Below are positions 16,633-25,685 of a DNA stretch of 37,921 nucleotides, in pieces. Numbering within the stretch: the stretch's first letter is position 1; each line of letters starts with the position of its first letter. A model generated the notes under the pieces. It did no database searches, was not told where the DNA came from, and saw only the letters and a list, made by a program, of their open reading frames with translations. The translations under genes and the position numbers were made by a program. The stretch spans positions 1 through 37,921 of the forward strand of contig CAJTQG010000028.1 in assembly GCA_910578605.1 (NCBI GenBank), in the 5' to 3' direction. The stretch comes from an uncultured Lachnospiraceae bacterium (GTDB taxonomy: Bacteria; Bacillota; Clostridia; Lachnospirales; Lachnospiraceae).

Positions 16633-17487
16633 CTACACACTTCCAAGCACACTAAGCACAATCATGACTGACAACTCACAAAGCTGCAAAAAATATCCGG
16701 CCAAATCCCCTGTAATACCACCAAAATAATGATAGGACATCCACCTGTAATAACAAAAGCAAGCTGCTGCCGCAACAGTCATGCCACAGCCATAGAATGG
16801 CTGACACAAGCATACAGCAGCTATCACGGCCACCAAATATATAACAAGAACTATTGTTGTCCCTTTTTTTTGTGCGCCATGTGCAAAGGTATACAAGGTT
16901 CCCTCCTTCTTTGCCGTCTGAAAAAACAGAAGTGACAGGCCGCTCAGTGTGCGGGACAAGAAAAATAAAGCCCCTATCTGAATGCCCCTTCCAACAGAGC
17001 CGTTAAAACATTCATTCTCTATAAGTTGATAAAAACAGCCATAGTTCAGCAAAAAATAAGCGCCAGCCCCTATAATCGCAAAGGCTCCTGTATGAGGGTC
17101 CTTTAAAATTTCCAGTCTTCTCTCCTTTGTCTGCCATGAGCTTAACGCATCAATAGTGTCCAGATATCCATCCATATGAATACCACCGCTGACAATAAGG
17201 GGCAGCACAGAAAGTATAGCAGCCAAAAAACCTGTGTGAAACCCCAAGCACCCGCCTGCCCAGCCCACTAACCACACACACACACCAATCACACCGCCTA
17301 TCCATGGAAAAAAGCATAAGGTGTACTTCATATCCTCCTCCCTCCACTCAAAGTGGGGCATTGGTATTTTGGAATACATAGAAAAAGAAATGGCGGCAGT
17401 TCTATGCCATCCATTTTTTACAAAGATATATAACAAAAAACACACTATCACCAAAATACCAATTATCATCAACAATATCTTCCACAT
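16633..17487 (-). CDS. cobS: Adenosylcobinamide-GDP ribazoletransferase (cobalamin synthase)
   Basis: A 284-residue membrane enzyme that joins adenosylcobinamide-GDP to alpha-ribazole (or its phosphate). It has about seven hydrophobic segments. Family marks are AISFSMYSKIPMPHFEW, GGIHMDGYLDTIDALSSW and LKDPHTGAFAIIGAGAYFLL, where the Asp residues bind metal. It has an extra N-terminal helix of about 25 residues relative to many CobS proteins. It follows cobU by 42 bp in the leftward operon. Confidence 0.92.
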   Translation of the reverse strand: MWKILLMIIGILVIVCFLLYIFVKNGWHRTAAISFSMYSKIPMPHFEWREEDMKYTLCFFPWIGGVIGVCVWLVGWAGGCLGFHTGFLAAILSVLPLIVSGGIHMDGYLDTIDALSSWQTKERRLEILKDPHTGAFAIIGAGAYFLLNYGCFYQLIENECFNGSVGRGIQIGALFFLSRTLSGLSLLFFQTAKKEGTLYTFAHGAQKKGTTIVLVIYLVAVIAAVCLCQPFYGCGMTVAAAACFCYYRWMSYHYFGGITGDLAGYFLQLCELSVMIVLSVLGSV

Positions 17488-17529
17488 ACAAATCTCTCTT
17501 TTCTACTCTCATTGTAACATATTTGGTAA

Positions 17530-18108
17530 CTATTTTTTTCCAACGGGAATACCGCATACCACCTCATACACTTGCTCTGCCTGCAGTGCAATTCTTTTGT
17601 TGATTTCTCCAAGCATAAAGATATAGCTTAATGTTTCCCCATCATAATCGCAGCCGTCAGAAAACACCTCATTGCTTATAATAATCAAATGCCCGCACAC
17701 TGCCTGAAGCTTCCCTATTCCATCTATAATATGATCACATACCTCTGACCAGTAGGTTTTTTCCCCTTTTGAGGTATACATTTCATTTGCCAGCAAATTA
17801 GACATACACTCCAGCAGTACCGTAGTGCTCTCGACGGCTGTATTATTATTCCTCGATTTTATTACTTTTACAGCCTCCTCTATATTCCTGTACTGCTCGA
17901 TTGTCTCAAACCCTTTATCTGCTCTTAACAGCCTGTGCCGCTCTATCCTTTTACGGCACTCCTCATCAAAAGGCTGCATCGTGGCAATATAATATTTTTC
18001 TCCATTTTCCCCTAGCTCACATGCCATCTCTTCCCCGTAGGCAGACTTTCCGCTGCCGCTCCCCCCTGTAATCAAAATGAGCTTTGCCTGTTTATGTATA
18101 TTTTTCAT
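17530..18108 (-). CDS. cobU: Adenosylcobinamide kinase / guanylyltransferase
   Basis: A 192-residue bifunctional enzyme of nucleotide loop assembly. P-loop GGSGSGKSAYGE near residues 13-24, GEKYYIATMQPFDEECRKRI with RHRLLR, and VLLECMSNLLANEM, as in CobU/CobP. It phosphorylates adenosylcobinamide and adds GMP. The ATG at 18108 has AGGTGG 6 nt upstream and lies within the end of cobT (17-bp overlap). A longer frame upstream exists but only overlaps cobT. Confidence 0.9.
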   Translation of the reverse strand: MKNIHKQAKLILITGGSGSGKSAYGEEMACELGENGEKYYIATMQPFDEECRKRIERHRLLRADKGFETIEQYRNIEEAVKVIKSRNNNTAVESTTVLLECMSNLLANEMYTSKGEKTYWSEVCDHIIDGIGKLQAVCGHLIIISNEVFSDGCDYDGETLSYIFMLGEINKRIALQAEQVYEVVCGIPVGKK

Positions 18109-19168
18109 ATGCATCCACCTGTATGTCTTCAAAAGTCTTATTCTGTTTATACACTGCCAATGCCATATCCAGCAAAGCAAAAAGCATAGCTGCCCCTGTC
18201 CCCTCTCCAAGGGCAAGTCTGCCGTAAATAATCGGCTCACATTCCAGCTCCTCCATCAGCAGACTGCATACCGGCTCCTTTCCCATATGGGAAGCCAGCA
18301 TGTAATATTTGCTGTTCTCCTGAAGCCTTTTTGCCGCCAAGGCCGCCACGGCGCTAATGGCGCCGTCAATCACAATGGGAATGCCATACAGCCCTCCCCC
18401 AAGAAAAATACCTGTCAACCCTGCTATATCCAAGCCCCCCACCTTGCCAAGCACATCTATCACGTCAGCTCTATTAGGTTTTCTTAACCGAATCCCCTCC
18501 TTTATCACTTGAATTTTATGGGCAATCCCTTCTTTTGATAAACCTGCGCCCTTTCCTGTCACCTGCTCCACCTCTCTTCCAAGAAGAACAGCTGCCACCG
18601 CACTTGTTGTTGTTGTATTTCCAATTCCCATCTCCCCCGTCCCGATTAATTCATAACCTTCCTCCTTTTTATCTCTCACCAGGTCAATCCCTATTTGTAT
18701 CGCCCGCTCTGTTTGCTCCCTAGTCATTGCCGGCTCCTTCAGAAAGTTTTTTGTTCCGTACGCCACCTTTCTGTGAATCATTCCCTCCTGTGTCATATCC
18801 GATGCCACCCCTATGTCAACGGCAAATACCTTTGTTTGGCTGTAATCAGACAGCATATTTACACTGGCAATTCCCTTTGCAAAGTTTTGCGCCACAACGG
18901 CGGTAACCTGCTGGTCCGTCTGGGTTACCCCCTCCTCCACAATTCCGTTGTCTGAACACAAGCTTAAAATACATTTCCTGTCAAATTTCACATTCTCATG
19001 TCCGATAATTCCTGCTGCCTGTATAATCATATCCTCCAGCAAGCCAAGGCCTTCTATAGGCTTTCCAATGTTGTCCCAATGCTGTTTGCTTGCTTTCATG
19101 GCTTCACCGTTTAGGGGAGCAATCTCTTTTATTCTCTCTTTCCACACAAAGTCATTTCTATCTCCCAT
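18092..19168 (-). CDS. cobT: Nicotinate-nucleotide:dimethylbenzimidazole phosphoribosyltransferase
   Basis: A 358-residue enzyme that makes alpha-ribazole phosphate from a lower-ligand base and nicotinate mononucleotide. It shows GTGEMGIGNTTTTSAVAAVL, VTGKGAGL, DGAISAVAALAA and the C-terminal LALGEGTGAAML, whose Glu is the expected catalytic base. Length is normal (about 350). It starts 7 bp after cbiA. No lower-ligand synthesis gene (bluB or bza) is in the window, so the base used is unknown. Confidence 0.93.
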   Translation of the reverse strand: MGDRNDFVWKERIKEIAPLNGEAMKASKQHWDNIGKPIEGLGLLEDMIIQAAGIIGHENVKFDRKCILSLCSDNGIVEEGVTQTDQQVTAVVAQNFAKGIASVNMLSDYSQTKVFAVDIGVASDMTQEGMIHRKVAYGTKNFLKEPAMTREQTERAIQIGIDLVRDKKEEGYELIGTGEMGIGNTTTTSAVAAVLLGREVEQVTGKGAGLSKEGIAHKIQVIKEGIRLRKPNRADVIDVLGKVGGLDIAGLTGIFLGGGLYGIPIVIDGAISAVAALAAKRLQENSKYYMLASHMGKEPVCSLLMEELECEPIIYGRLALGEGTGAAMLFALLDMALAVYKQNKTFEDIQVDAYEKYT

Positions 19169-19175
19169 ATCTGTG

Positions 19176-20564
19176 TCAATTCCTTTCTCTCAGCTCTGCT
19201 GCTTTCTCCACAAAGCTTTTTACAAAATCAATATTTCCATAATAATATAAATGAGGAAAACCCGCATATAAATTTTTTATGATATGTCCTGTCTCCCACC
19301 GCTTTGTACCGCTGGCCTTCACTGCTTGAAATTGGGTTCCATTATTTTCGCTGTCCCAGTAATGAAATTCATGTGCCTTTAATATTTCATCCTGAGCACC
19401 CTTTAAATAAATATATCCAAATCGGGAGAGACCTCCTGTATAAAATGCTCTGCCCTTTATTATACCAACCATAGGAAATACTTGCTTTTCCATATTTTCC
19501 AATTCCTCATGTAAATATAGAAAGCCGCCGCACTCTGCCAGTCCAGGCATTCCATTGTTCAGTGCATCTCTTATCTCCTTCATCATAGACTGATTTGCGC
19601 TTAGCTGCTCCCCATACAGTTCCGGATATCCACCGTTTAAAATAATTCCTTGACAATGGGAGGGCAAATGTTTGTCATGTATGGGGCTAAAATATTGTAT
19701 CTCACATCCCAACTCCTCCAATAGCATAATATTTTCCGGATAAATAAAGGAAAACGCCTCATCCCTTGCCACAGCCAGCTTTACCGTTTTTTCTTTCCCC
19801 CTGGATTTCCTGTCCTTCCCAGTTAATAAATCTCCTCCATCAAAGCCATTTTCTAAATCTATCTCCAGTGGACAGGCGCTGTCAGCCAACTGAAGGATTC
19901 CCTGTATATCCACTGTCTCCTCCATAACATCTGCCATGCGATTTATTTTTTCTTTGATGTCCCTTTGCTCTGTCCATAGCCCCAGATGCCTGCTTTCCAA
20001 TTTCAGTTCCCTTTGAGCAGGAATATACCCAAAACACTTTACTCCCAGCTTCTCCACTTCCTCCTTTACGGATGGATAAAGAACAGCAGGAAGCTGATTT
20101 AAGATGACGCCACAGATTCCTGGATGCTGCTTGCCAAGCTTTCTCTCATAATCCAAAAATCCATGAACAACCGCCGGAAGGGAACCGCTCATTCCCTTTG
20201 CATTCACTACTAACAGCACCGGTGTTTTTGTCACTCTTGCTATATCAAAACTGCTTGCCTGGCTTGTCATTCCAATACCGTCAAAATATCCCATCACCCC
20301 TTCTATTATACTGATATCTCCCTGCTCACTTTGCCTTGCCAGCAAATATCTGATTTGTTCCTCCCCACAAAAAAAACTGTCTAAATTCCCTGCTGGCGTA
20401 CCCAGCACCTTGCGATGAAACATGGTATCAATAAAATCCGGCCCGCATTTATGAGAAACCGGCCTCCTTCCCCGATTTAACAAACTCTGCAGCAAACTGC
20501 AGGTTATGGTTGTCTTGCCGCTTCCACTTGACACTCCGGCAATCATCACTCTTGAAATCCTCAT
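19176..20564 (-). CDS. cbiA: Cobyrinate a,c-diamide synthase
   Basis: Amidates the a and c side chains of cobyrinate with glutamine and ATP. The N-terminal ATPase domain has the P-loop MIAGVSSGSGKTTITCSLL and SHKCGPDFIDTMFHRKV; the C-terminal glutamine amidotransferase domain has ILNGGYPELYG and the nucleophile in MPGLAECGGFLYLHEEL. I placed the start at MRISRVMIAG (462 residues) by comparison with the family. The frame is open to an ATG at 20621, but that extension lies in a repeated leader block, and no start has a good ribosome binding site. Confidence 0.85.
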   Translation of the reverse strand: MRISRVMIAGVSSGSGKTTITCSLLQSLLNRGRRPVSHKCGPDFIDTMFHRKVLGTPAGNLDSFFCGEEQIRYLLARQSEQGDISIIEGVMGYFDGIGMTSQASSFDIARVTKTPVLLVVNAKGMSGSLPAVVHGFLDYERKLGKQHPGICGVILNQLPAVLYPSVKEEVEKLGVKCFGYIPAQRELKLESRHLGLWTEQRDIKEKINRMADVMEETVDIQGILQLADSACPLEIDLENGFDGGDLLTGKDRKSRGKEKTVKLAVARDEAFSFIYPENIMLLEELGCEIQYFSPIHDKHLPSHCQGIILNGGYPELYGEQLSANQSMMKEIRDALNNGMPGLAECGGFLYLHEELENMEKQVFPMVGIIKGRAFYTGGLSRFGYIYLKGAQDEILKAHEFHYWDSENNGTQFQAVKASGTKRWETGHIIKNLYAGFPHLYYYGNIDFVKSFVEKAAELRERN

Positions 20565-20580
20565 TGTTTTATCCATCATT

Positions 20581-20620
20581 ATACCCATGTAACTCACAAG
20601 CCTGCTTGTGATACTGCCCA
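20581..20620 (-). repeat. 40-bp block shared with the agrB start region
   Basis: This block matches 35453-35492 at 34 of 40 positions without gaps. On the minus strand it contains TGGGCAGTATCACAAGCAGG, then the partner arm CTTGTGA and CATGGGTAT. An 8-bp hairpin TCACAAGC-AG-GCTTGTGA is kept in the other copy as TTACAAGC-AG-GCTTGTAA, with one compensating pair change. It lies immediately upstream of the cbiA start. Confidence 0.7.
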
Positions 20621-20759
20621 TTAACAGAAAGTATGTTACACCATCCTTCTATTTTCTTTTATAACTAGGTTGAAGAAAAGAGCAGTATACATAATATCCT
20701 TTCTTACTTATTTATATATTTCTTTCAACCTTTCATCCCTGCCGTTACAATTGGCAAAA

Positions 20760-20788
20760 ACTATATATGTTAAAATACTTTTTTGCAA
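20760..20788 (-). promoter_or_regulatory. Internal promoter candidate for cbiA-cobT-cobU-cobS-hydE
   Basis: Read leftward: -35 TTGCAA (20783-20788), 17-bp spacer, -10 TATAGT (20760-20765), in the largest gap within the cluster. The leader to cbiA would be about 190 nt, with a GGTTGAA/TTCAACC hairpin and the 40-bp repeat block. No cobalamin riboswitch box was recognised in it. Confidence 0.5.
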
Positions 20789-20800
20789 GTGTAAAACACT

Positions 20801-22024
20801 TTAGTGGAAATCCATCACTCCACTTATCATATACACGGGATTTTCTCCCTGCAGCATATGATAATTTCCCACCGCCTTAACATTTGCAGTGCTAACCTGC
20901 AGCATTTCCACCTGCTTTAACTTCCATTTTTTCAACATTCCTAAGCTCTCCGTCAGCGTCTCCAAAGTCACGGCAGTCCAAACCACACGACAGGCTTTTG
21001 ATGTATTGATAAGCTTTTGAAAAACAACCTGAAAAATAGAATCCATATTCCCTCTGCTTCCCCCTATGAAAACCGCATCCGGCGCCGGCAACTTCTCTAA
21101 AACCTCCGGCGCCATGCCCTCCACCATGTGAATATTATCACATTGAAACTTTCTTTGATTCTCCTTTATTAACTTTACTCCCTCATGGCTGCACTCCACA
21201 GCATATACATGCCCTCTCCATGCACATAGAGCCATCTCTACACTTACCGAGCCAGTTCCTGCACCAATGTCATAGGCTATTTCCTCCTCCCCCAAAGAAA
21301 GTTTAGACAGGACAATACTTCTGACAGCACTTTTTGTCATAGGCACATTTCCCCGAATAAATCTGTCATCGCTGATTCCTGTCTCTATCCTGTCATTCCA
21401 TGCCGGATTATTTATCAACATAACTGTAGTGGAGGAGAATGACTTATCCACAAAATCTAGTGGTTTTCCACGTAAGATTCGCTCTGAAGCATAAGAAAGA
21501 TTCTCACCTACCGCAATCTGAACATCCTCAAATTCATATTCCAACAACCTGCCGCAAATCTCTCCTACATTTCCCTCCGTTAAGATAAAGGTATTTTCAT
21601 TGCGCCGCACATAAGAAATCATATTTCCCCTCCTGCCATGTAAGCTCAACACCTTCACATCCTCATAAGCCATACCAAGCTTTGCACAAAAATAAGAAAG
21701 GGAGGATATACCCGGTATCACATTCACGCTCCACTTCTCTAGCTTCTCACTTAAAACTTTTGCACCGCTGTAAAATCCTGTATCCCCTGACATCAAAACG
21801 ACTATGTTTCCCTCTTCACACTCCCTGATTTTCTCCAAAATATTGTCTGGGGAAATCTCCACTATAAACTCACCCTTATCCCCTTTTATACGTTTCCCCA
21901 ATTCTATCATTCGCTTGGCACCAATGATCACCTGGGCCTGCTCTATTTTCAATCTTGCCTGTTGGGTAAGTAAATCACAGGCGCCCATACCAATTCCTAT
22001 AATATCAATTTTTTTCTCGGACAC
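20801..22024 (-). CDS. cbiET: Precorrin-6Y C5,15-methyltransferase / decarboxylase, CbiE-CbiT fusion
   Basis: A 407-residue fusion. The CbiE half (1-200) starts MSEKKIDIIGIGMGACDLLT with VVLMSGDTGFYSG and VIPGISSLSYFCAKLG, the tetrapyrrole methylase motifs. The CbiT half (about 215-407) is a class I methyltransferase with AYDIGAGTGSVSVEMAL and PDAVFIGGSRGN. Together they methylate C5 and C15 and decarboxylate the C12 acetate side chain. It starts with GTG (GAGGTG 11 nt upstream), 15 bp after cbiJ. Confidence 0.92.
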   Translation of the reverse strand: MSEKKIDIIGIGMGACDLLTQQARLKIEQAQVIIGAKRMIELGKRIKGDKGEFIVEISPDNILEKIRECEEGNIVVLMSGDTGFYSGAKVLSEKLEKWSVNVIPGISSLSYFCAKLGMAYEDVKVLSLHGRRGNMISYVRRNENTFILTEGNVGEICGRLLEYEFEDVQIAVGENLSYASERILRGKPLDFVDKSFSSTTVMLINNPAWNDRIETGISDDRFIRGNVPMTKSAVRSIVLSKLSLGEEEIAYDIGAGTGSVSVEMALCAWRGHVYAVECSHEGVKLIKENQRKFQCDNIHMVEGMAPEVLEKLPAPDAVFIGGSRGNMDSIFQVVFQKLINTSKACRVVWTAVTLETLTESLGMLKKWKLKQVEMLQVSTANVKAVGNYHMLQGENPVYMISGVMDFH

Positions 22025-22039
22025 GAATTTATCTGCACC

Positions 22040-22864
22040 TCATTTTCCTTCACAAAATTCTCTCAAAGTCATTCCCAATTCCTGCTTTGGCCGTTTTACC
22101 ACAATTAACGTACATCCTGCCTTCTCTGCCGCCTTAAGTTTTTCCCAAAAACCTCCCTGGCTTCCCGATTCCTTAGTTACTACAAATTTCGCCCTGCACT
22201 CCAAAAAACTTGCCATATTCATATTCACACTAAATGGGCCCTGCATACCTATTATATGTTTTCCCTGTATTCCACACCTAGAACATTTCTGGATAGACGT
22301 GACAGCCGGTAAAACTCTCACATACAACCTTTCCTGATAATTGGGAATTTCTGTAAAGCAATCTAAATCCTTACTTCCTGTTGTCAAAAATATATTTCCC
22401 TGCTGTGCCGCTAAATACTTGGCCGCTTTTTGCATATTCTCCATGGTCAAAACATGTTCCCCGCCAATTCTCTCCCTATTATATTGCTCTGTATCCCCTG
22501 CAATATAGGTGTTATCTGCATTCTCCCCCTTATCCCAACTTTCCCTGCGCAAAATCCTTACATATTCCAACTTTAAATTTTTACAGCACTTTTGTATATT
22601 TTCACTGACAACACAGGCATATGGATGGGTTGCGTCAATCACCATGTCACAGTCCAATCTTTCTAACTCCCATTCCATATCCTCCGCCTCCAGCCTTCCC
22701 ACATGTACAGATATATTTTTTTCCATAGCTCCCACAAACACTCCGTACTCTGTGGCAACAAACACATCCACTCTCTTGCCTTTGTTCAAAAGCAGGTGGC
22801 ATATCTCTCTGCCCTCTGTCGTCCCTGCAAACACTGCAAATTTTTCTTTATCCCTCCATGTCAT
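22040..22864 (-). CDS. cbiJ: Cobalt-precorrin-6A reductase
   Basis: A 274-residue member of the CbiJ/CobK family that reduces the macrocycle using NAD(P)H. It shows FAVFAGTTEGREICHLLL near the N-terminus, DMVIDATHPYACVVSENIQ, YVRILRRESW, IFLTTGSKDLDCF, RVLPAVTSI, GMQGPFS and FVVTKESGSQGGFWEKLKAA. Length is slightly above the usual 250. GAGAGG lies 9 nt before the ATG. It is separated from cbiH by 105 bp with no clear signal. Confidence 0.9.
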   Translation of the reverse strand: MTWRDKEKFAVFAGTTEGREICHLLLNKGKRVDVFVATEYGVFVGAMEKNISVHVGRLEAEDMEWELERLDCDMVIDATHPYACVVSENIQKCCKNLKLEYVRILRRESWDKGENADNTYIAGDTEQYNRERIGGEHVLTMENMQKAAKYLAAQQGNIFLTTGSKDLDCFTEIPNYQERLYVRVLPAVTSIQKCSRCGIQGKHIIGMQGPFSVNMNMASFLECRAKFVVTKESGSQGGFWEKLKAAEKAGCTLIVVKRPKQELGMTLREFCEGK

Positions 22865-22969
22865 TTCCTATCGCCTCTCTTCTTCCCCAACTTCCCTGTT
22901 TATTTTATTCATTTAGGATTAGAGTATTAAAGGTCAAATAATATTTTTGCTATTTCTGCTTCCTGGCTT

Positions 22970-23698
22970 TCAAAGCTGATACCCTCTAGGTGTTACCATC
23001 CACTCTCCCTTTTGTATTGTCTGAGAATTTCCAATAAACACTGTCGTAAACATATCCACCTGCTCACTCTTTAATTGTGACAATGTGAGTATTTTCTTTT
23101 CCTGCTGTTCTCTGCCTATATTTTTTACATATCCACATACGGTATTTTCACTTTTATATCGCTCCACAATCTTACAGGCTCTTTGCAGATAATCCTGTCT
23201 CTTGCGGCTTGAAGGATTGTAGAGACAAATGCAAAAATCCCCCATAGCTGCGCATTCTAGTCTCTTTTCAATCAACTCCCAAGGCGTAAGCAAATCACTT
23301 AAGCTAATCACAGCAAAATCATGATTAAGAGGCGCACCTAAAACGGCTCCGCCGCTGCACGCCGCCGTCACTCCCGCCACTACATAAATCTCTAACTTCT
23401 GCCCCTCTTCTTCTAAAAGCTCAAGAACTAATCCTGCCATTCCATAAACACCGCTGTCTCCGCTGCAAACCAGCGCAACCCTTTTACCTGAAACAGCGGT
23501 GTCAATAGCCCATTGACACCGCTCCTTCTCCTTTTTCATTGGCGTTGTATAGAATTTCTTTTCCTGAAAATACTCACGCAGTAAATCTACATATACGGTG
23601 TATCCCACTACTACATCGCTGTCCTCAATAGCATGCCTTGCCTCCATTGTCATATACTCTGTCCCTCCCGGGCCAAATCCAACAATATATAATCTCAT
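22970..23698 (-). CDS. cbiH: Cobalt-precorrin-3 C17-methyltransferase
   Basis: A 242-residue tetrapyrrole methylase that methylates C17 and contracts the ring. It starts MRLYIVGFGPGGTEYMTMEA, with VALVCSGDSGVYGMAGLVLE and YVVAGVTAACSGGAVLGAPL, LSDLLTPWELIEKRL and FCICLYNPSSRKRQDYL, diagnostic of the CbiH/CobJ group. The ATG at 23698 follows GGAGTGAGACCATT; an upstream ATG 21 nt away overlaps that site and was rejected. Confidence 0.92.
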   Translation of the reverse strand: MRLYIVGFGPGGTEYMTMEARHAIEDSDVVVGYTVYVDLLREYFQEKKFYTTPMKKEKERCQWAIDTAVSGKRVALVCSGDSGVYGMAGLVLELLEEEGQKLEIYVVAGVTAACSGGAVLGAPLNHDFAVISLSDLLTPWELIEKRLECAAMGDFCICLYNPSSRKRQDYLQRACKIVERYKSENTVCGYVKNIGREQQEKKILTLSQLKSEQVDMFTTVFIGNSQTIQKGEWMVTPRGYQL

Positions 23699-23736
23699 AA
23701 TGGTCTCACTCCTTGCCAAATTTACAAAGTCAATAA

Positions 23737-23778
23737 CCCTTTTGCATATTTGACCAAATGCTTATAAAAGGGCATTTG
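23737..23778 (-). other. Mutually exclusive hairpins in the cbiG-cbiH gap
   Basis: CAAATGC (23755-23761) can pair either with GCATTTG (23772-23778), or with GCATATTTG (23744-23752), the latter extended by CCCTTTT (23737-23743) with AAAAGGG (23766-23772). The two folds exclude each other. The gap is 113 bp, while most gaps in this operon are near zero. It may be a processing or attenuation structure; this is inference from pairing only. Confidence 0.4.
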
Positions 23779-23811
23779 CTTGACTCATTTGTCCTACGAG
23801 CTCCGTTTCCT

Positions 23812-24891
23812 TCATCGCTCGTACACGGAAACTGTCACTCCATTTTGTTCCCTCTTTTTACATACCTTCCTTCCGTTGCCGCTTCCTATGGCAGCGCTTC
23901 TCTCACACACGTTATCCACACCTGTGATTTTTTTCACAAACTCTGAGCTGTCAAAATCCCCCTCTGCCTGCTGAAGTTGCTTTGATGTATAACTGAACAT
24001 CTCCAAATGATATCTGGCTGACAACTCCAGCAACGCCGGCTCATATCTCTTCAAATCAATGGTAGTCAGCCAGCCAACTTCCTGAGGGTATATATTCATT
24101 TCCCCAAGGGCATCCAAAAAACATTTCTCCACTGTTTCATAACCAATATCTTTTCGGCATCCAATGCCAAATACATATTTTCTTGGAACTAAATGAAGTG
24201 TCTGTGCAAATGGCTGTGATTTCTTTTTAATCTTATCAGACTGACATATATAAATTCCTGTTTGATAATTTTCTATTCTTCCCTTATAAAAGGTTCCTAT
24301 TACTCTGCAACAGCCATCCGGCACCCTTAATATGTATTTGTCGCAGTCATTGTCCACATAGATGGGAATCATTTCCTGCTGCAGGGCCATTACCGATATT
24401 TCCTTTGCCACATCCATTTCAATAATTCCCAATCCCTGGCGCTTTGCCCAATTGTCCACAGAAAACCTTCTATGGCTGTCGGTTGCGGTGGTGATTACAG
24501 GAACACAGCTGGTTCCTTCCTTAGACAAGCTCTTTGCCAATATCTCTGCTAATTGATTAGCTCCCCCCACATGGCCTGATAATATAGGAATCACAAAGTG
24601 TCCTTTCTCATCCATCACCAACACAGCAGGGTCGCTTACCTTATTCTTAATATGGGGGGCAATCGCCCGCACTGCTATGCCGCTGGCGCTAATAAATATA
24701 ATAACCTCACATATTCTCATTTGCTGTTCTATAATATCACTGATTTTACGAAAGGGATTTACATGATTTCTCTCCACATATTTTTCAATACCAAAGTTTG
24801 TCACTTCATGTCCCATATTACTTAAATGCTGCCTTACCCTTAAACCCATTTCTATTCCCTGTTTACTAAAAGCAAATATTGATGTTCTCAA
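23812..24891 (-). CDS. cbiG: Cobalt-precorrin-5A hydrolase
   Basis: A 359-residue CbiG protein that opens the delta-lactone of cobalt-precorrin-5A and releases acetaldehyde, a step specific to the anaerobic pathway. Marks are FISASGIAVRAIAPHIKNKV, DPAVLVMDEKGHFVIPILSG, HVGGANQLAEILA, ITTATDSHRRFSVDNWA and the C-terminal domain with FGIGCRKDIGYETVEKCFL. It starts with TTG overlapping the cbiF stop (GGGGGAAG upstream). The last 25 residues are unusually charged and outside the usual domain. Confidence 0.92.
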   Translation of the reverse strand: MRTSIFAFSKQGIEMGLRVRQHLSNMGHEVTNFGIEKYVERNHVNPFRKISDIIEQQMRICEVIIFISASGIAVRAIAPHIKNKVSDPAVLVMDEKGHFVIPILSGHVGGANQLAEILAKSLSKEGTSCVPVITTATDSHRRFSVDNWAKRQGLGIIEMDVAKEISVMALQQEMIPIYVDNDCDKYILRVPDGCCRVIGTFYKGRIENYQTGIYICQSDKIKKKSQPFAQTLHLVPRKYVFGIGCRKDIGYETVEKCFLDALGEMNIYPQEVGWLTTIDLKRYEPALLELSARYHLEMFSYTSKQLQQAEGDFDSSEFVKKITGVDNVCERSAAIGSGNGRKVCKKREQNGVTVSVYER

Positions 24892-25685
24892 AGGCTTTCT
24901 TCCCCCTTTCTGAAGGCTGTTTCAAATTCCTTATCATACAGCTTTGATAATTGATATTCGTCTCCCAAGAAATCTCCTACCATTATCAATGCCGTCTTTG
25001 TAATTTTATTGTCCTTTATCATTTGAGCTAAATTCTTTAATTCTCCCCGCACTATTTTCTCCTCCGGCCAAGTTGCCTTGTACACTACTGCACAGCTTGT
25101 ATCCTCCTCATATCCCTCTAATAACTCCTGTTGTACCTGCTCTGCCAAAGCTGCACTAAGAAAAATAACCATAGTTGCATGATGCTCTGCCAAAAGAGAA
25201 AGCTTTTCCCTCTGAGGAACTCCTGTCCTCCCCTCCATTCTGGTAATAATCACTGTCTGAGAGACATCCGGCAAAGTATATTCCGCCTTAAGCGCTGCCG
25301 CTGCCCCACAAAAGCTGCTTACTCCCGGACAAACTTCATAGGGAATCCCTCTTGCCTTCAAACTGTCCATCTGCTCCCTGACAGCTCCATACAGGCTGGT
25401 GTCCCCTGTTTGTAATCGCACCACTAATTTATTTTCCTCGTATCCCCTTATCATAATATCTATCATTTCCTCCAAGTTCATATATGCACTATTGTATATC
25501 TCACAACTCTCCTTTGCATCCCTCAGCAGTGCAGGGTTTACAAGAGAACCAGCATACACAATCATATCCGCTTGGCAAATAAGACGATGTCCCCGCAAAG
25601 TAATCAAATCCTCTGCGCCGCTCCCTGCTCCAACAAAATAAATACTTTTATTCTCCAAACGCTTCCATCTCTCCTCTCTCTTCAC
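24888..25685 (-). CDS. cbiF: Cobalt-precorrin-4 C11-methyltransferase
   Basis: A 265-residue tetrapyrrole methylase that methylates C11. It shows YFVGAGSGAEDLITLRGHRL, MIVYAGSLVNPALL, VVRLQTGDTSLYGAVREQMD, YEVCPGVSSFCGAAAALKAE and YTLPDVSQTVIITRMEGRT, as in CbiF/CobM. It starts with GTG directly after the cbiD stop (GGAAGG 9 nt upstream). A TTG at codon 10 with GGAGAGATGGAAGCG before it is a possible alternative. Confidence 0.92.
   Translation of the reverse strand: MKREERWKRLENKSIYFVGAGSGAEDLITLRGHRLICQADMIVYAGSLVNPALLRDAKESCEIYNSAYMNLEEMIDIMIRGYEENKLVVRLQTGDTSLYGAVREQMDSLKARGIPYEVCPGVSSFCGAAAALKAEYTLPDVSQTVIITRMEGRTGVPQREKLSLLAEHHATMVIFLSAALAEQVQQELLEGYEEDTSCAVVYKATWPEEKIVRGELKNLAQMIKDNKITKTALIMVGDFLGDEYQLSKLYDKEFETAFRKGEESL

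Noticed and set aside
18077..18487. A 136-residue plus-strand open frame inside cobT/cobU
   Set aside because: It lies antisense to two clearly identified genes and shows no domain; it is a shadow frame.
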